In this document: piece after piece, positions 31,577 to 40,838 of the stretch
Position numbering within the stretch: the stretch's first letter is position 1
Layout: every line of letters begins with the position of its first letter
From: Suillus spraguei
Taxonomy: Eukaryota > Basidiomycota > Agaricomycetes > Boletales > Suillaceae
NCBI GenBank assembly: GCA_016800925.1
Contig: JABCPU010000156.1
Coordinates: 84,885 to 148,884, forward strand
DNA length: 64,000 nucleotides
Direction: 5' to 3'
Position numbers and translations under genes: made by a program
Notes under the pieces: generated by a model
Database searches by the model: none
Told to the model about the DNA's origin: nothing
What the model saw: only the letters and a program-made list of their open reading frames with translations

Positions 31577-32100
31577 TCCAGAGCATGCCAGCACAGGTAA
31601 ATGACTTTTGCCAAGTGCAGTAGTTGAACATGTCCGAGCATGCCAGACAGGTAAATGACTTTCGCCAGGCGCAGTAGTTGAAGCGCAGTAGTTGAACACG
31701 TCCGAGTCAGACAGAGGGTGGCAATGGAGAGGAGGCTGCTTCATGATAAATGGACAAAATGACCTGCATCCGATTAGCCTGGGTGACGGGACCAGGGGGA
31801 AAAGTAAATGAAACATGCTAAACAAAGAGGGTGGTAATGGGGAGTAAAGCACGATAGTTTGTAATGGAGGAATGCTGTGCCCAGCCGACGGACCCATTAT
31901 CAGCCTGGAGGAAAAGTAGTAGAACGTGCTAAACATAGAGGGCGTGATGGGGAAAGTGTCTCGATAGTTCGTAAATGAAGGGAGCACCATAGTACTTGAA
32001 TGTACTGAACATAGAGGGTGGTAGTGGGGAAGAGAATGCTTCTTGGTAGTTGGTAAATGGAGGAAACGCCTTTCATCCGATTATCTGGCCACCAATAAGA
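31577..32100. repeat. Minisatellite in the Plavaka divergent promoter region
   Basis: Two repeat types are seen. At 31577-31710 a roughly 52-bp unit (GAGCATGCCAG, ACAGGTAAATGACTTT, GCAGTAGTTGAA) is repeated. At 31763-32090 a roughly 105-115-bp unit (CATCCGATTA, TGCTAAACAWAGAGGG, GATAGTT.GTAAATGGAGG) occurs about three times. It lies between the start of the transposase and the start of the DUF6532-type gene, so it probably contains both promoters and possibly transposase-binding sites (inference). Confidence 0.65.
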
Positions 32101-32404
32101 ATGTTCCCGATGACAGGAACTTACCAAGGAGAAAACGAGTGTGCGCACTAGCACTTTGTAAGGCTGTGTTTAAGTTTTTCGACAAAAACTCACCAAATAG
32201 TGGACTAAGCCAGACAGGGAAAGGTCAACCCTGGCTCACGCTCAGCGTTATGGTATAATAGGCAGACTGTTTCAAATTGAGTGGCTGACTCAAATGAAAA
32301 AAAAACACTCACTCACCTTTTGAAGCGGTCTTTCCGTAGCAGAAACGCACTCTCACATTCATTCCTTCTTATTTTTCACTCCTTCCAACCTCGTCTCGCC
32401 TTCA

Positions 32405-34595
32405 ATGGACACGCCTGTGCATCCACAGTGTAAGCGCAAAATTCATGACAACATGCTTAAAACTCACTTGGTTCAAGTACGACACAAAGCAAAAGACCAG
32501 GCTCTAGAAAATCCAGGTAAGCACCATGTCATCATACAAATTCACACTCACAAGCGGCAGTGTGGGGAGCACTTCAAAAAAAGCGGACACGCAAGTGTGA
32601 ACGCTCACCCATTGACGATATTGCACCTATTCCAAAACGGGTCCGAGCCAAGCCAGTTAGTAAAAGTAAGTCAGGATTACTAGCTCACATGTTACAATGA
32701 CTCACTATGATAAATGCAGGTGACGCGACAAAAGCAAGGACACCAGCGCCTCTCCTCAGAACTGAAAACAGCAAAAGCAGCAGTAAGTATCCAAGTCAGT
32801 GCCCACAAAGGCAAACTTGCTTACAGAAAGATTAGAGCGGCCACACCTCTCGCTTCAGACTCTGAGGACAACGTTGAGGTTAGCCAACCTCGGTGGTCAA
32901 AGAAGAAAGGTCAGCATTGCGTGTTCCCATGGGACAGACGGTCTTACTAATGATTGAAAGTTGTAGCTCGTGTCTTCGTTGAACAGTCGGATATCGATTC
33001 AGACGATGCCAGCAAGCAGAGTGCCTCTGATAGAATTACCAATATTGAAGAGTCGGACTCAGATTCAGAGCCAGTTGAGAGCATCGCAGAAGCACTGTTT
33101 GGAGAGGTGAGTTTTCCGCACTACTAGCTTACATAAGTAATCTGTGCGACCTTCAAGGTTCCTGCAATTGCCAATGCACAGCAGGGAAAGCCTGTGAAGA
33201 GCACGTCTGGCAGACCTCGAAACGACCCATCCCAGTCACCGACACCTCCACCACCTGTATGGGGCTCTCAATTCAAGTCTTCAAGTGTGAAAGAGAAGAA
33301 ATATGCTGCCGAAGTATGTTTGAAACTTATATTTTGATTCCGACTCTACTAAACTTCCAAAATTTACTCAACAGGTCCCCATGTGGGACTCTCCAATGAC
33401 GAGGTCATCCTTTGGACCGCAACCTCTCAAACGTGTCAGCAAAAGCAACAAGCGCTCCTCTGTAGTTGAAGAAGATGAAGAAGACGAAGATTCTGTTTTC
33501 GATATCAAACCTGAGCCCTCCATGTCCAGTCTTCGCATGCTGACCCCATGGCTAATCTTGTTTACACAAAGACTGGGTCAGTTCGACTTACAGACCAGAA
33601 TGTGGATCTTTGCAAGGTGATTCAACACGGCATCCTGAGGTCAAAGCATACATTGCTTTCAAGCATGGATACCCTGAACTTGTGGCCAAGAACTCCTATG
33701 CGCGTGAAATCCTATTGCAGGCTGCAAAGCACCACAAGACAGTGCCGATTGAGAAACGGATGTATGTTGATGACGAGTATTTGTCAGCACTCGCCAATCT
33801 AGTAAGTGATCTGTCTTATCATGGTTTAATATTGACACATGCTGTAGATCGATGCTCGTGCGAGCCTGTTTGCACTGATATCAAGGATGTCGCCTATAAA
33901 TGTGCCCAGGATACTTCCGACTCAGTCATAACTGCAATGCCATCATTGACGTCTCCTTGCGAGTCATTCCTATATTTTTCCGCAGATATTTGATGTTAGT
34001 TTTTTTTCGGGCGAGAATTTGACATTGCACTGACACCTGCATCAAGGCAGAGGGTCTTCCTTCACCAAAACGACAGAAACCATACCAAGGGCAGCCTGTT
34101 GTCGACACTCTATATGAGGTATTCTTCAAAAACCAAGTCTATTGGTTTGCAGTTTGCGCAACGCTTCATTGACATTGCGAAGAACAAGGCCAGTCGGCCA
34201 GAGGTTCCCATCCCCATGGTAGCAATAGTCAGCACAGCTGTAAGTTCATGTTTGCACTTATCTTCTCATTAATCTTATTTGTTGTCAGATTCACGCTACT
34301 CTTATTGCAAAGAAGAACAAGGCAGGTGACGACTCCAAGTTCCAGGCAACCAATTCTGTGACATCTATACCTACCACGTGGCGTTGTTGGAGAAAATCCG
34401 AAGGACCACTCCTGTCAAGTTTCATAAAATGATGGCCGATATCTACGAGGAGGTTCAGTAAGTCTGCATCCAAGTTGGTGTACACATTTCTGACTTACTG
34501 CTACTTGCAGAGGTTTCTGTCGTGACACAATTGGTGTCTATGACAAAGACACTGATCTAGCACTCTTGGACCTTGATGGCATGGACAATGAGTAG
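32405..34595 (+). CDS. DUF6532-type transposon cargo protein, probably decayed
   Basis: Plus-strand gene with many short exons; starts MDTPVHPQCKRKIHDNMLKT at ATG 32405, stop TAG 34593-34595. Exons are visible at about 32405-32517, 32560-32670, 32720-32915, 32965-33105, 33160-33310, 33378-33540 and on to the end. The first half is basic and Ser/Pro-rich (nuclear-looking, KRVRAKPVSKSK; EEDEEDEDSVFDIKPEP). The C-terminal half has IDARASLF, KQKPYQGQPVVDTLYEVFFK-like text, FAQRFIDIAKNKASRPEVPI and ATLIAKKNKAG, then LLEKIRRTTPVKFHKMMADI. This is, from memory, the DUF6532 domain of Agaricomycetes. Frame breaks near 33540-33610 and 34150-34370 suggest decay. Function unknown; its place inside the TIRs makes it transposon cargo. 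Confidence 0.6.
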
Positions 34596-35000
34596 AATAT
34601 CTCACTGACATGCCATATTTTGCAGGAATTAATGTATCCTATAATCCTTGATACCTCGCGCTCGCTATATCTCACCATTCACTATGTTTTCCTCATTTAG
34701 ATCGTACTTTACCGCTGCTGTAGCCTGATACCCGAGTTTAATCATATTAATTTTTTCGTGTATTCGAAGTGTGAAAGTCTTCCTATCAGTGTTTCCTAGG
34801 GCATGTAAAGCCTTTCCTAGTCATCTACAAGGACAGTCAAATTGTTCTAATTGCAGTAAGGTATGGCTAATTGAAAATCAGCAATAAAGTCTGGCTAGGG
34901 TGCTTAGTTCGTCTAATATGTCTAGTTTGCGTTAATTGCGCTAAAAAAGATCCAATGTGAGCAGCTTTGTCTAAGTTTACATGGGAGGGTTTTCCTGATG

Positions 35001-35425
35001 TAGTAGAGTGACCTCCATATAGTCGATAGTTGAATGCAGCAAAGAACAGGCGAATGGTTATATGAGGTCTCTATACACACCAAGGACAGACTGCAGCTCC
35101 GTGCGAGCGAGGATAGGGAATAATACATCAGTTTTCAAATATAAAGTCTCTCCTGAAATCGGATGGGCAGCTGAGAGCTAGAACTCTCATACCAATGCTA
35201 TTGTGAAACGCGCCTGAGTTATTACAGCCAGATTGCGATTTAGCAAGTAAGGAGATGAAGAAGACTTTAACGACCTCCCTCCTGGCTTGAATTTCCATCG
35301 AACGAAACGCTCACTTCGCCCTCACATCAAGTATGTCTAAATTCTGGAATCTGAGTGAGTGATGGACTCCTATGGATTTGATGGCAAAACCTAAATTATC
35401 ACATACTCATCCCAAAACCAAAATA
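35001..35425. repeat. WD40-gene upstream block, copy 2 (right part)
   Basis: Continuation of the block that begins at 28867 and was split by the Plavaka insertion. It matches 50330-50960 and ends directly before the start of a WD40 pseudogene, so it probably represents the promoter and 5' leader of that family. Confidence 0.7.
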
Positions 35426-35620
35426 ATGAAGAATCCAGCCCGAGCAAAGCACGAGAATACTATTATAGCGACAATGCCTTACCGAAAGATTAAAGTAAAT
35501 AATGGCATCAGACTCCCCTGCTTTGTGGACAGCGCATGATCACATGTTCATGGAATGGATCATTTCAAGTCTGGGACTTGGATAGGGGTATGCAGCTTTC
35601 AGGGCAGGAGTCGAGGCCAT
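35426..35620 (+). pseudogene. WD40-repeat gene, 5' fragment
   Basis: Begins at ATG 35426 and matches the first 60 or so codons of the WD40 gene at 51038 (PAKH-like start, a SGQRIITCS-like text, FQVWDL). It has indels, including a lost stretch after GCAGCTTT. It breaks off at GAGGCCAT; the continuation is found at 37630. Confidence 0.8.
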
Positions 35621-37629
35621 TATTGAAAGGATATTTCTAGTACAGCTCCTGTTGGCCTCCTAACTCCTTGTGCGACTCGCAGTTGTTCGAAAAATTTAAA
35701 TTTTATTGACCTTCAGTTATTTATGTAATGCATGTGCAGGAGCTTCGGCTGCAAGAAATATATCTTGTGAAAATGAACGATGAAAAAACATGGTACAAAT
35801 TTGTGCCTGCGAGGCATAAACCATGCCAACATTGCCAAGACGCGATGGCTTTCAGAAAGGGTTCATATGTTCCACATTGGTGAACAGTGATTGCAATAAT
35901 TTAGACACACCTTTGTATGTGCCCCGACAGCAAAGAATGTTCAAAATACAAAGTAGGTCTCTAGCCTGCAATATTCTTCTTGATTGCGAGTGCATTCTAA
36001 ATCACTACAAATACTCTGCAGTGGTTCACAGATTGGCACCTGATGCTGTAGACACGTCTACAGATATCAATTCATCCCATATGCAATGGGCTAAGCCTGA
36101 AGTGGAGCTACATGAAGCCTGCGGTAGCCTCACGATACACAATATAATTAGTGTTTCAAACGTGTGTCTGAAGGCACGACTCGCCATGGAGTAAATATCA
36201 ATGTTGCAACAACACAGAAGCTAAAACTAGTTAGGGTGTGTTGCAATAGAAAAAAAACATTGTCAGCAGCAGGTTTTGAACCTACACAGCTCAAGAGAAA
36301 CAGATTTCGATTCTGTTGTGGCAACCACCTGGCCAAGACCAGTCATGGTGAACTTCCAAAGAAACCACCCATGAATACCAAGGTGTGTGCCGATAGAAGA
36401 AAAAACTTCGTTGGCGGCAGGTTTCGAACCTGCACAATGTAAGAGAAAGAGATTTTGATTCTGTTGTAGCAACCACCTGGCTAAGACCAGCACGGTGCAT
36501 TTCTAAATGAAACCATCCATGAGTGAATATCAAGGTGAGTTCTGATAGAAAACAACCCCGTCGTTGGCAGTTTTCGAACTTGAACAGTCCAACAGATTTT
36601 GATGTTATGGCGACCACCAGGCTAAGACCAGTTACGCTCATCTTCCAAAGAAACCACCCATGAGTGAATATTGAGGCGTATTTCCATAGAAACAAAACTG
36701 TAGTTCAGCAAGTTTCGAACCTGCGTAGTCCAAGAGAAACAGATTTTGATTCTGTTGTGGCAACCACTTGGCCAAGATCAGTTATGGTGAGCTTCAAAAG
36801 AAGCCATCCATGAATGAATGTCAAAGTGTGCTCCGATAGAAAAAAACTATAGTTCAGCAGGTTTCAAACCTGCAAGAGAAACAGATTTTGATTCCATTGT
36901 GGCAACCATACTGCCTAGGCTCTTCCAAGATTTCCTTTGAAAACTTATAGGACCCCTTATTGACATGGCCTGAAAAAGAAGACATGGTCAATAAAATTCG
37001 AGTCTGAACGTCTGCAAGATAATGAAACTGCCCCTATGAGGAATGAAGACTGAGATCATTCTAATTCACCATCACTAGCAGCAGGTTCAATATGATTGAC
37101 ATTACCACTAAGTATACATGCAGTCTCTAGATACACAGAAGGAAATCAGCAGATACTAAAAAAATGAGGACATGAGACACTGTCACCACCTTGAAGGCTA
37201 GACATAGAGGATTGGAGGCAGAAGTCTCATCTTTCCACAAAACGGTGGCCACACAGCAATCCAGTTCATCCCAAACACAACATCGAGACCACACGCGACC
37301 TCGAACTCGACATCAGTAGTGAGCGCATGGCAATGAATCACTGAGGCCGTGGGAATTTCAGCAAAAGGGAACTTGGGCCCGAATGGCCGAGCAAACGAGC
37401 AATTGAGGAAGAGAAATATGGGTTAAGGTCAAAAGCAACAAATGCAGCAAGACGACCGATTTGAATGAGGTCCCAGTGGTAAAACACGATATAACCCACT
37501 CCCTTGTGGTAGCGGGAATAAATCTACATGTCACATTAGAATGGAAGCACTTATCTTGATAGGAAGGTTCATAGAAGTCGAGGCCTTGGAAGTAGAGCAC
37601 GGTGGTCTGGCTTTCCATAACTAAGTCAT
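35621..37629. mobile_element. 2.0-kb insertion in the WD40 pseudogene
   Basis: The WD40 gene reads ...GAGGCCAT up to 35620 and resumes AGCATTATCCCC at 37630, exactly where the intact paralogue is continuous (51250-51270). The trinucleotide CAT is repeated on both sides (35618-35620 and 37627-37629), which could be a 3-bp target duplication. I see no good terminal inverted repeats. The insert contains the tRNA-like tandem array (36241-36920). Near its right end, a minus-strand text ending VACGLDVVFGMNWIAVW (about 37310-37240) faintly recalls a Gypsy protease end. Element class unknown. Confidence 0.6.
36241..36920 (-). repeat. Tandem array of five tRNA-Ser-like sequences
   Basis: Five units spaced 142-148 bp apart (anticodon-stem region at 36303, 36451, 36595, 36742 and 36884). 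On the minus strand each has a D-arm-like CCAGGTGGTTGCCAC, an anticodon stem-loop, a variable region, a T-arm-like GGTTCGAAACCTG text and a trailing T run. In unit 1 the loop ACAGAATCGAAATCTGT gives anticodon CGA (Ser). In units 2-5 the G is changed (ATCAAAA). The 5' acceptor half does not pair well with the 3' half, so they look like tRNA-derived repeats or pseudogenes rather than working tRNAs. The flank between units (AAACCACCCATGA) is also conserved. Confidence 0.65.
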
Positions 37630-37945
37630 AGCATTATCCCCAGTCGGCAAAACAGTAGCAACCGGGAGCGACGATGGCACACTGAAATTGTGGAACGTCA
37701 ACATGAGCAAGGTTGCAAAAAATTGATGGGGCGTAGAGCGAGAGTGCATCCTGTGTGCTGGAATCGAGACGGAGAGCGAGTAGTGAGTGGATGCTGGGAT
37801 GGAACTCAATGTTCAAAATACTCATGGGATGTGGAGAGCAGAGAAACTATTATCACACCAATCAAGGCAAGGGGATACGTGCAGACCGTTTGTTACTCAC
37901 TTGATGGCAAGATGATTGTCACAGCTTGTACACAGTACTGGTGAC
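37630..37945 (+). pseudogene. WD40-repeat gene, middle fragment
   Basis: Matches about 51265-51560 of the intact WD40 gene: the text for GGKTVATGSNDGTLKLWN, then GHRARVHSVCWNRDGERV and SGCW, and CYSPDGKMI survives with stops and shifts. The match ends after TTGTACACAGTACTG at about 37945. The rest of the gene is missing. Confidence 0.8.
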
Positions 37946-38060
37946 CAGCCCGGTGTAAGCCTGGTGCTTACTACATCATGTCACATGGCTGTGTGTTTCC
38001 CCTTACATCATCGCGTCATGTATCACGAGTCGACCACCCGTTGTGCCTTAGGTACAGGAA

Positions 38061-38089
38061 GCAAAAGGAGTGCGAAGCACTCCTTTTGC
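38061..38089. repeat. Hairpin, 13-bp perfect stem
   Basis: GCAAAAGGAGTGC, loop GAA, GCACTCCTTTTGC. It is the likely Helitron terminal hairpin. The sequence between the two hairpins repeats GGCCAAGGCTTCAT and CTAATAATTCT. Confidence 0.85.
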
Positions 38090-38173
38090 TCCCTGGCCAA
38101 GGCTTCATTCTAATAATTCTGTTTGCCTTCCTGGCCAAGGCTTCATCCAATAATTCTCTTTTGCCCAAGGCAC

Positions 38174-38214
38174 AGAAAGCCAAAAAGAGTGCGAAGCACT
38201 CTTTTTGGCTTTCT
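38174..38214. repeat. Hairpin, 19-bp perfect stem
   Basis: AGAAAGCCAAAAAGAGTGC, loop GAA, then the exact inverse. Flanking CCAAGGC and GCCTTGG extend the pairing imperfectly. The core GTGCGAAGCAC is shared with the hairpin at 38061-38089. Confidence 0.9.
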
Positions 38215-38410
38215 GGCCTTGGCTTCATCCTAATAATCACTACTTTGTGCACCTTAACTTATTCACAATTATAGTGGATTTTAAAACAGACATGTACACT
38301 TTGAGCAGCATTTCAAGAAAACTAAAACTAAAATCTACTGCACCATCTAAAAGTGCACTATACATCACATCACTTGGTCCTCTATGTAAAAGTACATCAA
38401 TATACATGAA

Positions 38411-39330
38411 TCATTCCTCAACCTCCATATCATCTCTATCTCTAAGTCCTCTCAGCACTTCTGTATACACCACATTGGTCATCTTTGACCCTTCTTCATG
38501 CTCTGGAAAGATGGCATGCACTCTCTCTGGGTGAGTGCAGCGAGACAAAGCCACATACAGCTGTCCATGACTGAACACGGGAGTCTGCAAATCCAGCCCA
38601 ACCCACTTCACACTTTGACCTTGAGCCTTGTTGATTGTCATAGTGAACGCAAGACGAACGGGGAATTGGCGACACTTGAAAGGGATAGGGTTGTCTTCAG
38701 ATGTGGCATCCAGCATCATGCGGGGGATTAGGACAGTGTTCTGATTGTCTTGATGAGCTTCATCAACTCAATCTCTAAGAATATGACACCTGAGGATGCG
38801 CATGGTCCAAGACAGGAGGATCATCCTAGTTCCATTATAGAGGCCATTGGTGGGGTCCAAGTTGTGCAACAACATGAGAGGAACACCCACTTTGAGTTCT
38901 GAGTTCCAATTTGTGCAAAGGAAACCCTGATGGCATGAGAGTATGAAGGTACTCTGGTGGGATGTAGTCGTAGTCCTTCTCAGTGATTGAGTCTGCGCTG
39001 GTGAAGACTGCTTTATCTCCAGGGAATGATTCAAGAATGTTGGCATTGATTTCGTTCACATCAGTGTTCTTTGCAGAAAGGATGGTACATTCCAGGAAGA
39101 AGGAATCATTTACAGGAGGATGCCCAGGGAGCAGAATAGGAGAGTATAGGGCATTGATGAGAGAGCAGATATCATTGTCAGGGCAGTGCATATGAATCAG
39201 AAGGGTGACCATTCCATCTGCATGTGTGCCCTTCCCAGCTCCAATCTCAAGAAGCCACTTTGCAAATTCATCAGAGGCAGGGTCTTGGCCATGATAGCAT
39301 TTGCGATATACTCAGCCAAAGCTTGTTCAT
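38411..39330 (-). pseudogene. Helitron Pif1-like helicase, C-terminal part
   Basis: Frames on the minus strand read [100 protein letters not shown], the helicase motif [20 protein letters not shown] and [15 protein letters not shown], ending [16 protein letters not shown]. These are helicase motifs V and VI and their surroundings in Helitron Rep-Hel proteins of Agaricomycetes. Frame changes near 38900 and 38760 break it, and the N-terminal Rep nuclease is missing. Confidence 0.85.
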
Positions 39331-39360
39331 TGTGAATGGTAGTGGCAGGAGCAGACATAG

Positions 39361-40132
39361 TACCAGTTGTATTCTGGAACCCGATTTACTGATGTCTGTG
39401 GTTGACTAGTCGTAATGGTCAACCCGAATAGGAAAGATGGTGAAAAGGAGATGGGAAAAGAAGTATGTAAATGGAAAACTGAGCGGTCCCCGATATCTGA
39501 TCGGATCTACCACGTACTCAGGTCCTAAAGGGTTCTTTAATCAACCCAACTAGGTGCTTCCCTATTTACTAACTAGGAAAACTATGGTAAAGATTTTGTG
39601 ATCTTCCAAGTGGGAAAAGTTATCTCAAGGGACACGGTGCTCTTCCAGCTGAAGCTTACAAGCGACCAGTCTATCTTGAACAACGAGGCAATTCCACTAA
39701 ATACTCAGAAGAAGACTAGACCTTCTATTGTATGAAAAGAAACTATCGTAAAGGAAATTATCGTAGAGCTCAGCAGGCAGGGTCTTGGGCCAGCACTGAG
39801 GTCACGGATTGAACACCTAATGTTGCTCGTCCACCGTCTACTAGCAGCAGCAATGTAAGGCTGGGCCTGGTAGAGGTCTACTAACTACAAAAGACTATTG
39901 GTAGAAATGTGCTCAAATAAGCAAAGGGGAGAAGAAAGATCGTGACTTTTTAGGGTCAGGCAAGACAAAATGTTTTGTACTGGTCTGCAAGGGCTAGTGC
40001 CTTTACAAACACGTACAGAAAGATAATAAGAGACTTCTAAGAGTCGTCTACAATGGTACTATCATTGAAGAGGAGTCCAGAAGAAAAGTATGCAGCGGTA
40101 TGCGAGTCAGAGTCCCCTAAAGTTCAAACCTA
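39361..40132. other. No gene seen; probable degenerate transposon sequence
   Basis: No open frame of interest and no strong repeat. It may be internal sequence of the LTR element whose LTR lies at 40133-40602, read on the minus strand, but I find no gag or pol text. Confidence 0.35.
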
Positions 40133-40602
40133 ATGTCACAACCCACAAACGAATTAACGCAAGGGCAGAGACTAGGACTCAAACTAAGGTTATCACAAGA
40201 GAGAGAGGAGCAAGGACATCTTGGATTGCTACAGTTGTAGATACAAGAGGTTTGAACTAAAGAACTACTACAGCGAAACTAGCTAACTATATACACATAT
40301 TGAAACTGAGATATAAACTGAGTTTGAAACTACTAGCCAATCATAAAATAGAAATGAGAATCGTACGATGTGATAGTTGTGACATTGTTATGACATCATA
40401 TTCTAGAAGGTTCTAAGATCACGTGATACTATCTTATCTTATCTGATAGCATCATAAAAGATCTCTTCATCTTCATCAGGAAGTTCAATTATAGAAGCGG
40501 TTATAGGGATTTCAATGGAGTTTGTGTTTGTCTTAGTGCTGGGTTTAGATGCTTTAGGGAAATTGAGAAAAGAGTAACAATTTGTATTTGGAATTCGTGA
40601 CA
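40133..40602 (-). repeat. LTR-like sequence, probably solo or truncated
   Basis: On the minus strand it starts TGTCACGAATTCCAAATAC and ends GTGGGTTGTGACA, so both ends are TGTCAC/GTGACA inverted, 470 bp, as in many Agaricomycete Gypsy LTRs. Flanking 5-mers (CCTAA and CTTGG) do not match, so no target duplication supports it. Confidence 0.45.
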
Positions 40603-40838
40603 CTTGGATTATAATACCCTTCCAAGTAAGTGTCTCTGCTAGTGTAGTATTACAGAAATCTAATGTAGATCAAAGACAACAATGAACTGCACCCTCCCTC
40701 ATTGATGTCACATTTTCTGTATTTGTTGACACCAACCCCACAATCTTTTAATGAGAACATCAGCTTGAATGGACCCTTCAATGACATATTAACTGAAATA
40801 ATCCTACCCTATACTGATCACTCCCATCTCTGTCTACC

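Larger units (their letters stand above)
28988..35000. mobile_element. Plavaka transposon, 6.0 kb, with TIRs and target duplication
   Basis: Terminal inverted repeats of about 31 bp (CATCAGGAAAACCCTCCCAT, continuing GTAAACTTAGA) stand at 28988 and, inverted, at 35000. They are flanked by TA on both sides (28986-28987 and 35001-35002). The element splits the WD40 upstream block, copy 2, whose other copies read through this point. Inside are a minus-strand transposase (29112-31333), broken by MITE B1 and internally deleted, a repeat-rich divergent promoter region (31577-32100), and a plus-strand DUF6532-type gene (32405-34595). Confidence 0.88.
38048..39360 (-). mobile_element. Helitron 3'-terminal remnant
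   Basis: Contains the C-terminal part of a Helitron Pif1-type helicase (39300-38411) followed, on the same strand, by two strong hairpins (38214-38174 and 38089-38061) and a CTAA at 38051-38048. Helitrons end in a hairpin some 10 nt before CTRR; here the last stem ends 10 nt before CTAA, which fits. The base after CTAA is G rather than the expected T, so the exact end is uncertain. The 5' end and Rep domain are missing. Confidence 0.6.

Noticed and set aside
36261..36345. Functional tRNA-Ser gene
   Set aside because: The acceptor halves do not pair and the neighbouring units have altered anticodons, so it is listed as a tRNA-like repeat only.
36164..36695. Protein frames on both strands in the tRNA-like array
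   Set aside because: They arise from the tandem repeat; no start, intron pattern or family match supports them.
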